Positions 1 to 6,732 of a DNA stretch of 11,186 bases are shown here, one piece after another (position 1 is the first letter of the stretch; every line of letters starts with the position of its first letter). The DNA is from Candidatus Heimdallarchaeota archaeon (GTDB lineage Archaea > Asgardarchaeota > Heimdallarchaeia > Heimdallarchaeales > Kariarchaeaceae). The notes beneath the pieces were generated by a model. That model was given only the letters and a program-made list of their open reading frames with translations. It did no database searches and was not told where the DNA came from. Location: positions 1 to 11,186 of the forward strand of contig JAOUKW010000102.1 of NCBI GenBank assembly GCA_029882335.1, written 5' to 3'. The translations under genes were made by a program, and so were the position numbers.

Positions 1-121
1 AACCCTCACTTCTTTTATCTAGTTCGATTCTAGCTCAGATTAAAGAATCAAATATTGATTTCTGATAAACCAGAAATCATTGAGCCTATCGGCTCAACGT
101 TATCAAAAAATATTTTGGGAC
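1..121 (-). mobile_element. 5' end of insertion sequence relic A (copy 1, cut by window edge)
   Basis: Read on the minus strand, this segment aligns without obvious gaps to 4637-4757 and more loosely to 3237-3357. All three begin with G(T/A)CCCAAAAT, here at 121-112, which I take as the outer tip of the element. The best conserved part is 10-82 (matching 4676-4748), where only a handful of bases differ. The transposase it would lead into, by analogy with the copy at 4637, must lie to the left of the window. The TATA box of the other copies is damaged here. No partner right end is visible, so the state of this copy cannot be judged. Confidence 0.8.
57..97. repeat. Two tandem hairpins in the end of element A
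   Basis: Hairpin one is 57-78: GATTTCTG pairs perfectly with CAGAAATC around a six-base loop. Hairpin two is 80-97: TTGAGCC pairs perfectly with GGCTCAA around TATC. The first is also intact in the copy at 4680-4699; the second has lost pairs there; both are decayed in the copy at 3237. They lie between the element tip and the transposase promoter. Such structures in insertion-sequence ends can act as transposase binding sites or stop outside transcription from entering the transposase. Which applies here is unknown. Confidence 0.7.
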
Positions 122-276
122 AAGCTTTAATTCGATTACTTTGAAATAATTACACATCAATCTTGTCCGAAATTAATATTGGTTACTACTGTGAAAAGAT
201 CATAACTACAAAAAATTATTATTAAACAAACTAATTAAATTATTAGAATAATTCTATTTGTCAATTAAGAAACCAA

Positions 277-1035
277 ATGTTTAATTTATATTTTCTTGTA
301 AGAAAAATTATAGTTAAACTGGTGAAAACATTGACCTCTTCTCTTACATATTCAATTTCAATTATAATACCAGCCTACAACGAAGAAGAATCAATACATT
401 TAGTACTAGAAGAAATTCCAAAACATTTAATCAATCAGAATTATGAAATAATTGTGATTGATGATGGTTCTATAGATAATACATCCCATATCGTTCAAAA
501 TTATAATAATGTAAAATTATTAAAACACTCTGAAAATTTAGGCAAGGGAACTGCATTAAGAACAGGATTTGATCAAAGTATTGGTGAGATTTTATTGATT
601 CAGGATGCAGATATGGAATATCATCCAAAGGATATTCCAAAATTAGTTTTTCCAATTTTATCTGGAAAAGCAGATGTTGTCTACGGATCTAGATTTAAGG
701 AAAATGACATAAAGATGAGTATGAGTATGTCACATAAAATTGGAAATAAAGTTCTGAGTTTAGCAACTCGGATTCTTTATGGATTTCAAACAACGGACAT
801 GGAGACTGGTTATAAAGTTTTTAAACGAGAATTAATTAATAATGTTACATTAAGAGCTAACTCGTTTAATATTGAACCAGAATTAACTGCAATTTTTTCG
901 AAACGAAAGGCAAGATATTCAGAAGTAGCAATTGACTACAATTATCGAAAAACAGGAATAGCAAAAATAACTTGGATTGATGGAATTATTGCTTTATGGT
1001 GGTTAATTAAAATGAAATTTAAGAAGATCGACTAA
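277..1035 (+). CDS. GT2 family glycosyltransferase, polyprenyl/dolichyl-phosphate hexose synthase-like
   Basis: A complete GT-A fold glycosyltransferase. It probably transfers a hexose from a nucleotide sugar to a polyprenyl or dolichyl phosphate at the cytoplasmic membrane face. Visible motifs: SIIIPAYNEEE (28-37), the nucleotide-binding DDGSIDNT (62-69), the metal-binding DAD (110-112), GSRF (137-140) and DMETGYKVF (174-182). The C-terminal Y-x-YRKTG and W-x-DGIIALWWL pattern (221-243) is typical of the Dol-P-mannose/glucose synthase group. There is no C-terminal membrane pair, as in the short DPM1-like forms. The start is uncertain: the family normally begins close to the SIIIPAYNE strand, so 28 leading residues are too many. 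GTG at 322 (residue 16), preceded by a TTTATATT box at 287, may be the true start. The gene converges on the next one with a 20-base gap. Family assignment is firm; the sugar is unknown. Confidence 0.88.
   Translation: MFNLYFLVRKIIVKLVKTLTSSLTYSISIIIPAYNEEESIHLVLEEIPKHLINQNYEIIVIDDGSIDNTSHIVQNYNNVKLLKHSENLGKGTALRTGFDQSIGEILLIQDADMEYHPKDIPKLVFPILSGKADVVYGSRFKENDIKMSMSMSHKIGNKVLSLATRILYGFQTTDMETGYKVFKRELINNVTLRANSFNIEPELTAIFSKRKARYSEVAIDYNYRKTGIAKITWIDGIIALWWLIKMKFKKID
287..294 (+). promoter_or_regulatory. TATA-like box favouring a GTG start at 322
   Basis: TTTATATT lies inside the N-terminal end of the called glycosyltransferase gene. An archaeal TATA box centred here would set transcription start near 317, a few bases before the in-frame GTG at 322. 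The ATG at 277 would then not be in the transcript. In DNA this AT-rich such a match can arise by chance, so this is supporting evidence only. Confidence 0.3.
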
Positions 1036-1055
1036 ATAAAGTTTACTTAACTACT

Positions 1056-2726
1056 TTAACCAATTCTTATTAACTCACCATATTCTGAAATTGGATATAT
1101 GATACAAGAATACCGAGTTAATAAATCATCCAAATTTTGAAATCCATCGATCTTAACATAGAATAACCACCAAACCTCTGATATTAATTCAGATAAAGGA
1201 TAATATGGTACTAGTCTTCCAATATCTGATTGATTAAATAATAATAATCTAGTAAATTGATTGTCAACTACCCAATTCGTACTTAATGACATTAATCTAT
1301 TCCTCATGGAAAATCCATTAGTTAATCCAATTTTCCACTCAATACTTTTTTCTTCAGAAAAAATATTCCAATTTGTGTTGTTTTGTAATTCATTATATTT
1401 TTCTATAAAAGAGAAGGCTAATTCGTCTTGAATTTTTTCATTATCAACAACATCATTAGGTAATGTATTTCTTCCTCCTGAAAAAGCAAAATATGGAAAT
1501 CCAACTAAAAATAAAATAAATGCAAATTCAAAATATTTCCTGAGGTTGTACTTATTTAATTTAAATATTAATTGACTATTATCGATGCCAACTTCAAATT
1601 TAATTTCACTATGGTAAAACAAAATAGGATAAAACAAAATGGCTATGACATCTAACTGATTAGCTACATGAATGTTTTCGGCAATAAAGTTCCAATATTG
1701 CATTAAAATGGAAAATGATTGAGTTATTAGAATAAGGCTATATGTAATCCGACTGATTTTTGTACTTTTTATTCTAATTACACTAAAGAAAATACCTAAA
1801 AGTAACCAAATTATAAATAATGGAGTATAAGTTGAATATCTTTTCAAATATAGAGGAAATTTCAATAAGAAAGTAATTAAGAATAACGGTAATATCCAAA
1901 CTTTATCACGATTTAGGATATTATTAAATGATTTCTTATAATAAAGATAAAATAGAAACGCGAGTGCCAAAATAAGGTTAAAATAATAAAAATGTAAAAA
2001 AGGATATCCCCTCGGCAAATAATCAACGTTATAATTAAATATACTAATAGGAAATATGAAGAGGCCAAATAATGGAATTAACATCATAATTATTAGATAA
2101 GTAAAAACAAGATTTGCATCATTCATTTTTGTCGTTTCTATAAATATACCAATCAATACGGAAAAAACTAAAAATATTAAACCTTCATGGATCAGAATGC
2201 TCATGATCATTAATACAAATATTATGAGAGAATATATAGTTAACTTCAACTTATTTTCATTATTTTTTAATATTACAAGAGTATGGATTAATAATCGAAA
2301 GGCTAAAACAAATAACATTAATGCAAAAGTGAATCTAATCCGAAATAAATAAAATAAAAATCTCTCTGGATGTGCTAAACTATAAAATAGAATAATTGTA
2401 GTTATTGAATATTTTCCTTGATTGCCTTTTTCAAGACAAATATCTGATAAAATAAAAGAGATAATAAAAATTGAAATGAACCTAATAGTTCTGATTAATA
2501 GGAGCCCCTGATAAACTGAATTTAACTTAAGGGTGAAAAAGATAAATTGAAGGATTTTTTGAAAATTTACTCCCCAATTCCAATTATTATTGAAAATGAG
2601 CAGGACATAATTTCCCATATCATATAACTTAATCTCAGAAATAACACTAGGTACAATTATGAAAATAGGTAATAGTGAAAGGGTAGCAGTCAATAAATTA
2701 AGAAAAATCCTTTGTGGTAATCCCAT
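1056..2726 (-). CDS. Polytopic membrane protein, EpsG/Wzy polymerase-like, with large C-terminal domain
   Basis: A 556-residue integral membrane protein with roughly 11-13 hydrophobic segments between residues 8 and 412. A hydrophilic C-terminal portion of about 140 residues follows. The stretch with FRIRFTFALMLFVLAFRLL (128-146), then a lysine-rich loop, then SILIHEGLIFLVF (176-188) resembles the signature of EpsG/Wzy-type polysaccharide polymerases: an arginine before an Ala/Leu-rich helix, then a helix with a His. That similarity is by eye. A GT-C-like transferase is the main alternative. The C-terminal part (about 412-556) is not typical of EpsG and probably lies outside the cell. The gene is transcribed against the glycosyltransferase at 277-1035. 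Upstream there is no Shine-Dalgarno match; a TATTAATA sequence at 2749-2756 is about 26 bases ahead of the ATG, consistent with a leaderless transcript. It is certain to be a membrane protein gene; the function is tentative. Confidence 0.6.
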   Translation of the reverse strand: MGLPQRIFLNLLTATLSLLPIFIIVPSVISEIKLYDMGNYVLLIFNNNWNWGVNFQKILQFIFFTLKLNSVYQGLLLIRTIRFISIFIISFILSDICLEKGNQGKYSITTIILFYSLAHPERFLFYLFRIRFTFALMLFVLAFRLLIHTLVILKNNENKLKLTIYSLIIFVLMIMSILIHEGLIFLVFSVLIGIFIETTKMNDANLVFTYLIIMMLIPLFGLFIFPISIFNYNVDYLPRGYPFLHFYYFNLILALAFLFYLYYKKSFNNILNRDKVWILPLFLITFLLKFPLYLKRYSTYTPLFIIWLLLGIFFSVIRIKSTKISRITYSLILITQSFSILMQYWNFIAENIHVANQLDVIAILFYPILFYHSEIKFEVGIDNSQLIFKLNKYNLRKYFEFAFILFLVGFPYFAFSGGRNTLPNDVVDNEKIQDELAFSFIEKYNELQNNTNWNIFSEEKSIEWKIGLTNGFSMRNRLMSLSTNWVVDNQFTRLLLFNQSDIGRLVPYYPLSELISEVWWLFYVKIDGFQNLDDLLTRYSCIIYPISEYGELIRIG

Positions 2727-2850
2727 ATTCTTTACTTCTATTAATTAATATTAATATTATTGATACCAATTAGTAAAAACAGATATTTACCTTAACAGTA
2801 CTTCTCTTTTGTTTAATCACCTTCTTAATCATTCTAGCAATCATCATATT

Positions 2851-2877
2851 AATTGGGTGATGAATATCGCCCCAATT
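2851..2877. repeat. Imperfect hairpin
   Basis: AATTGGGTGAT and ATCGCCCCAATT pair around a GAAT loop with one bulged C and one T-G wobble. The longer stem is unusual among the surrounding AT-rich sequence. No T-run follows it in the plus direction, so it does not look like a terminator. Its role is unknown. Confidence 0.45.
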
Positions 2878-2981
2878 CTTCTAAAAACATACGATTGAAT
2901 TCTTTTGACGTATTTTATATGTATTAATACCAAGAAATTCATAAATATCTATCATTAATTACCATTTTAATTCTAATAAGA

Positions 2982-3016
2982 GGTCAAATGACCACATAAT
3001 CCAGCGTAGCTGGATT
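2982..3016. repeat. Twin adjacent palindromes, possible terminator or element end
   Basis: GGTCAAATGACC (2982-2993, a 5-bp stem with a two-base centre) is followed four bases later by AATCCAGC-GTA-GCTGGATT (2998-3016), a perfect 8-bp stem with a three-base loop. The second is followed by TT, giving a run of four T from 3015. The stem is much richer in G+C than its surroundings. It could be a transcription terminator for plus-strand reading, a protein-binding site ahead of the membrane protein gene at 2726, or the remnant of a small mobile element. Confidence 0.5.
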
Positions 3017-3236
3017 TTACTTCTACTAGTTTGGATTTGGTATTTTTGTTTGGTTTCATGTTGTAATCAACTTACAGTAAAAATACTCCTTGTTGAATCT
3101 TTTTGTTTTTAGTCAGATTAAAACTTTTTTAAATTATTTAAGCAATCTTCTAAGTACTCGCAACTACTGTCAATTATAAATCGGTAAATCCAAATTTAAA
3201 TATATAAATTATAGATTTTTTCTTTTAATTAATTAT

Positions 3237-3795
3237 GACCCAAAATAAATTTAGGTTACTTTAAGTAGATTAGCTCAATGATTTATGTTTTATCAAAAAT
3301 CAATGTTTGTTACATTTATTTGTACAAGAATTGAACTAGGTATAAAAAGTTAGGATTATTAGACTTAGTGATTGCTGCACAAATCCATGACCCTCACAAA
3401 TATAAAAATTTTTAACAACAAATGATAAAATTCTTATGCACAAATTCCCAGTGCAAAATATTAAAACGAAAGTTAGCAGACAAAGAATTGGTTTGAAAAG
3501 GATTCTTGGAGCTATATGTGTATATGCATAGCACACAATATTGTATGGACTGAATTACCCACCAAACTTGCCTATAATGAATTTTTAAAAGATGAAGGAC
3601 TTGTTAGAGCGATTCCAAGTAAGTCCACTTTTATAGAATCTGGATTCAGATCAGCGAAAATAATCTAAATAATTGGATTTGTGTCAAAAGTTATCAATAT
3701 TGTAAATATTTGATTGAGGATTTATTAAAAGATAATTTGGGATTTGAAATCAGATCTAGAATCTTTTGGGAAAAATTAAATGTACACCTTGGAAA
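3237..3795 (+). mobile_element. Insertion sequence relic A, copy 2, heavily decayed transposase
   Basis: This segment runs parallel to 4637-5190 with few length changes. It has the tip GACCCAAAAT, the TATAAAAAG box at 3341-3349, then a broken transposase reading frame. Recognisable pieces, in different frames, are a segment ending in TTNDKIL, HTILYGLNYPPNLP, IPSKSTF and DNLGFEIRSR (3730-3765). The last corresponds to the first catalytic-Asp region of the DDE transposase in copy 3. Many stops and frame changes show it is dead. The match fades around 3795, about 40 bases before the 3' end of the methyltransferase gene, and no right-hand tip is visible. It is more decayed than copies 1 and 3, so it is probably the oldest insertion. 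Confidence 0.78.
3341..3349 (+). promoter_or_regulatory. Conserved TATA box of the element A transposase (copy 2)
   Basis: TATAAAAAG follows GAACTAGG and stands in the same place as the box at 4740-4748. It is retained although the downstream coding sequence is destroyed. Confidence 0.5.
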
Positions 3796-3837
3796 ATAAT
3801 CAAGTCTTCAACTCTTTGTTGCGAAATACATCATGTT

Positions 3838-4587
3838 TTATACGAACCTATTACTTATAAAAGTAAGATCCCAAAAATTCATTTTAATTAGGGTATATTC
3901 GTTTTCCATTTGTTTGATTAACTTTAGTACTTTTCTAAATGAGAATGGTCTATCCAACTCGACATTAATTATATCAATTTGAATTGATTCCTCAATTATA
4001 TTCGGAATTACAAACATTTCTGCTCCTTCAACATCCATTTTTAATAAATTTATAGAAGAATGATTTAACTCCTTCATTATAGTCGATAATTTTTTACAGT
4101 TTGCTATAAAATAATTTTTTGTATTTTGCAAATTAGTAATTGAGTGAGACACATGCTCACTAATTTTTGGTTCATAAAATTTCATTTCTTCATCTGCAGA
4201 CCAAATTCCTATTGGATGAAAAATAAATTTTGGAAATTTAGTACTAAATTGTGCGTGAACAAATTCTATTGATCTAGGAGTTGGATCAAATCCATAAACA
4301 TAGCAGTTTATTTGTTCAATTAGCGATATATCAAACGAAACATCTTCACCAATACCAAAAGAATAACAAATGGAGTCTTGATTAAGTAAATTAAGTGGTA
4401 CAAACCATCCACCATATTTTGTCCCTAAATAAGTAAGTTTCCCATTATAGGAAGGTCGTTTGACTAATATTATATATATCTGTAGTAACTTATAATAGAT
4501 GTGAGTGATATAGAGCTTTATAGTTGTTATAAGTATATTTTTAGTCACTGAGATTATCTTATAATACAAGTTAAAATCATTTGTCAT
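3838..4587 (-). CDS. FkbM family (Methyltransf_21) SAM-dependent methyltransferase
   Basis: An intact 249-residue protein that probably O-methylates a sugar of a surface glycan using S-adenosylmethionine. Motifs in order: KYGGWFVP (57-64), the SAM-binding loop SFGIGEDVSFD (76-86), the acidic end of strand two in YGFDPTP (98-104), LLKMDVEGAE (181-190), which is a hallmark of FkbM proteins, and the C-terminal NFWDLTFIS (237-245). The N-terminal 45 residues include a hydrophobic stretch (about 10-43) that may bind the membrane; this is longer than usual. The gene stands alone, with element A relics on both sides: copy 2 ends about 40 bases past its stop and copy 3 begins 50 bases before its start. 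Its promoter must therefore lie in the 49-base gap or in the element. It has no Shine-Dalgarno match. The family assignment is firm; the acceptor is unknown. Confidence 0.9.
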   Translation of the reverse strand: MTNDFNLYYKIISVTKNILITTIKLYITHIYYKLLQIYIILVKRPSYNGKLTYLGTKYGGWFVPLNLLNQDSICYSFGIGEDVSFDISLIEQINCYVYGFDPTPRSIEFVHAQFSTKFPKFIFHPIGIWSADEEMKFYEPKISEHVSHSITNLQNTKNYFIANCKKLSTIMKELNHSSINLLKMDVEGAEMFVIPNIIEESIQIDIINVELDRPFSFRKVLKLIKQMENEYTLIKMNFWDLTFISNRFV

Positions 4588-4610
4588 TAACTCTTAAAAT
4601 TATCTAGAAA

Positions 4611-4620
4611 ATAATTTTAT
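4611..4620 (-). promoter_or_regulatory. TATA-like box of the FkbM methyltransferase gene
   Basis: Read on the minus strand, ATAAAATTAT is centred 28-29 bases before the ATG at 4587, the spacing expected for an archaeal leaderless transcript. It lies between the gene and the tip of element A at 4637, so the insertion left the promoter intact. AT-rich context makes chance matches likely. Confidence 0.35.
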
Positions 4621-4679
4621 TGTTGAATTTAAACATGTCCCAAAATAATTTACATAATATTAAGCCAAATGGTTCAATG

Positions 4680-4699
4680 ATTTCTGATTTATCAGAAAT
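4680..4699. repeat. Perfect hairpin in element A copy 3
   Basis: ATTTCTGA and TCAGAAAT pair perfectly around TTTA. It corresponds to the hairpin at 57-78 in copy 1, where one base pair differs. It sits about 40 bases ahead of the TATA box of the transposase. Confidence 0.65.
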
Positions 4700-4737
4700 T
4701 AAGATTTGATTCTTTAGTCTGAGCTAGAATCGAACTA

Positions 4738-4748
4738 GATATAAAAAG
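4738..4748 (+). promoter_or_regulatory. TATA box of the element A transposase (copy 3)
   Basis: GATATAAAAAG is close to an archaeal TATA consensus and is matched at 3341 in copy 2 and, damaged, at 10-20 in copy 1. It places transcription start near 4769, just where the transposase reading frame begins to resemble protein, so a leaderless transposase message is likely. Confidence 0.6.
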
Positions 4749-4758
4749 TGGAGGTTGA

Positions 4759-5288
4759 TATTGGCTAGTACTACCAACACAAGCCATCAATCCCCACATA
4801 TTAAAAGAATTTATCACCACAAATGACTATATTCTTGAGTGCAAATTCCCAGAGGCAAAAATTACATCAAAAGTTGGTAGACCAAGAATTGGTCTTAGAT
4901 GGTTTTAGTTGCGATTTGAGTCTACGTCTGAACTCATAATATTGTTTGGAGGGATTTATCCTCCAAACTTACTTATTGTGATTTTTTGATTCATGAAGGA
5001 TATCTTTATTCAATCCCGAGTAAAACCACAGTTCACCGCATATGGATTCAGATCAATCCTCCAAATCGGAATACCTGGATCAAAAGAATTGGCTATGAAA
5101 ACCATAAACTTTTGATAGAAGATTTTGATGTAGATAGTTCTGGATTTGAAATAAGATCTAGGAGTGTGTGGAGGTACATAAAATGGCAAAGAAGCTATTT
5201 CTCAAAGAACTCTAAGATGTTTCATAAAGTACATCTCGCTCGATCAATCCCTTCTGTCCTGACTTCAAATAAATATCTAATTAAATAA
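4759..5288 (+). pseudogene. 5' fragment of IS5-like DDE transposase (element A), frameshifted
   Basis: The N-terminal part reads in one frame from 4759 to a TAG at 4906 and includes the common transposase motif GRPR. The frame then shifts, with another stop at 4929. From 4932 to the stop at 5286 it is open for 118 codons. That part contains IVWRDLSSKL, SIPSKTTVHRIW, VDSSGFEIRSRSVWRY (its Asp, codon 5133-5135, is the probable first catalytic residue) and KMFHKVHLA. This order, with a helix-turn-helix region, D-S-(S/T)-G-F and then a K-x-HKVH strand, fits IS4/IS5-type DDE transposases. Everything after the first catalytic segment is missing, including the later catalytic Asp and Glu. The element is dead. 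A TTG-initiated frame from 4986 is not a real gene start but the tail of this fragment. Confidence 0.75.
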
Positions 5289-5424
5289 GCTGTTCCTCAG
5301 AGGTGGAGGAGCATATGTGTGTTGATCTACTACTTTTTAATAGTAAAATTTATGCAAACCAAAACATGGAATTTGGTAGCTACACTATTCATAGTTAATA
5401 AATAGCACATTTTGTCTCTAAACT

Positions 5425-6406
5425 TCAGAAAAACAAACTAAATTTAGTTTTATCAAATCCCAGATGTTGGGATGTCAGTACTAGAAGTTGATAAGTGATG
5501 AAGGACAACCAAATATGTTGTTTTATTCGATCTTCATTAACTACTCGTGGCCTAGCAAGACCACAATGTCCTTTGGTAAAAGCAAAGGTCAACTCAAAAA
5601 AATTGCATCACAACTATGCTTTCCAATATGTATCCAAACTCATACCCTCATGATAAAGTATTTTAGGGGATTTCCTTTGAGATCTGTCTTTGTAGAATGA
5701 ATAACTTAGGATTTACCTGCTTCCTGTATTATTTTTCTGTTTTTGGTTGATGAAAATCCCTTGTCTGCAGATACTACGAATTGAAATGGCATTTCCTGCA
5801 ATGAACGTTTGAAAATATCTACAAGCGCACGTCGATCATGAATATTTGCAGGATAAATCCTTACAGCAATGGGAATATTTGATTTTGTACTGGGTGCTGC
5901 ATAATATGATAGCCAACATGATATGAACCAAAATCGTCCTAAACGAGCATAATCACAATTTTTAGTGAATTTGTCATTAGAATCAGTTTTGTAGCTCTTT
6001 CACTCCATGCTTGAACATAAGTTGAATCTATGACAATATGTCTCCATAAAACAGTGCAATTACTATTAAACAGTCTGATAATGTCGTTAAATAGCTTTCC
6101 AGTTGATAGTAACCCAAAATTTTCTAAAATTTTGACAAGGTGGTTATTGATGACGAAAATTCATCAAATCCACATGTTATAAAATTGTTGAAATGTATCG
6201 AAGATAGGATTCAAACTCACTAGGATGTAAATTTCCTTGATATTTAGCGGCAAAGTTGATCTTAAAATGTGTTTAGGTTTGTAGAATCTTCAAACAAAAT
6301 GTGGTTGATCCCAGCCACACCTGGTTGCAATATTATCGAGTTCAAATAAAATTATTTTGAGTAGGAATTTGAAGATTAAATGTGAAGGTAATTTTTGTTG
6401 ATGCAT
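5425..6406 (-). pseudogene. Degenerate DDE transposase of insertion sequence relic B
   Basis: On the minus strand from ATG at 6406 to TGA at 5425 this spans about 327 codons, a normal length for IS4/IS5-type transposases. At least three frame changes and several internal stops break it. Recognisable pieces: an N-terminal region with CGWDQPHFV, then EFESYLRYI, then HIVIDSTYVQAWSERATK with the first catalytic Asp at codon 6028-6026. A long open piece follows with SNIPIAVRIYPANIHDRRAL and VVSADKGFSSTKNRK; its Asp, codon near 5766, is the second catalytic residue. A C-terminal piece has ARPRVVNEDRIKQHIW. The sequence differs from element A, so this is a second, unrelated element in opposite orientation. 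Possible inward-facing ends sharing TTAATAAA lie at 5395-5402 and 6437-6444, but this is weak. Confidence 0.72.
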
Positions 6407-6732
6407 TTTGTTCAATTCAAAGCCTAATTACCTGCTTTATTAATCTTTGGTAGAAATTAAATATTTACTAGAAAGAGCTAATGTTACCTAGGACAAATAA
6501 ATGATTAGGTGAAGCCAAGACAAGAGTAATCCAAAAATGATGATAGAGAATATCATATCAAAATATTAATTTTAGGTATTATTATGAGACATAATAAATA
6601 TTTAAGAATATATACCAATTTTCGTTACATAGTTGATGGATTCTGTTAAAATAATACAAGATTATTTACGATAGATTTGATTTTTTTTGTATATTATCTT
6701 CAATTTATTATACAAGGTTAAAATCATAATAT
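6407..6732. other. Gene-free region between relic B and the flippase gene
   Basis: I see no coding frame of note. The left 40-60 bases probably belong to the end of relic B. The last 50 bases contain a T-run (6681-6688) and the TATA-like box at 6704, likely the flippase promoter. I see nothing recognisable in between. Confidence 0.45.
6704..6713 (+). promoter_or_regulatory. TATA-like box placing transcription start at the flippase TTG codon
   Basis: TTTATTATAC is centred about 25 bases before the TTG at 6733. This would give a leaderless transcript starting at or next to that codon, which supports the unusual start. A second AT-rich box, GTATATTAT (6689-6697), would give a leader of about 15 bases. 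Confidence 0.35.

Larger units (their letters stand above)
2727..3236. other. Gene-free region with palindromes, upstream of the EpsG-like gene
   Basis: I see no convincing coding frame on either strand in these 510 bases. The stretch next to 2726 probably contains the promoter of the minus-strand membrane protein gene. The rest holds the hairpins listed separately (2851-2877 and 2982-3016) and AT-rich sequence up to the tip of element A copy 2 at 3237. It could be further transposon debris. Confidence 0.5.
4637..5290 (+). mobile_element. Insertion sequence relic A, copy 3 (best preserved 5' half)
   Basis: It begins with GTCCCAAAAT and carries, in order, a decayed hairpin, an intact hairpin at 4680-4699, a TATA box at 4738-4748 and the first half of a DDE transposase (listed separately). 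The first 121 bases match the reversed segment 121-1, and the whole unit matches 3237-3795. No reversed copy of the tip is found on the right. The element stops after the first catalytic region and is followed by the unrelated relic B, so the 3' half has been lost. Confidence 0.82.

Noticed and set aside
117..169. GGGACAAG (117-124) and CTTGTCC (163-169) as paired ends of a small element
   Set aside because: The first is better explained as the tip of element A, which is seen in two more copies without the second motif.
470..655. 61-residue minus-strand open frame
   Set aside because: It lies wholly inside and antisense to the GT2 gene, which has clear family motifs.
2727..3236. CRISPR array, tRNA or other structured RNA gene in the intergenic regions
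   Set aside because: No regularly spaced direct repeats and no tRNA-like arms or CCA-adjacent stems were seen here or in the other gene-free stretches.
3336..3536. 66-residue minus-strand open frame
   Set aside because: It is antisense to the decayed transposase of element A copy 2 and matches no known family.
5488..5700. 70-residue plus-strand open frame
   Set aside because: It is antisense to the C-terminal part of the relic B transposase, whose motifs on the minus strand are recognisable.
5372..6454. TTTGGTAG at 5372-5379 and 6447-6454 as a target-site duplication around relic B
   Set aside because: The bases just inside the two repeats are not inverted copies of each other, and an 8-base match between two short AT-rich windows can occur by chance.
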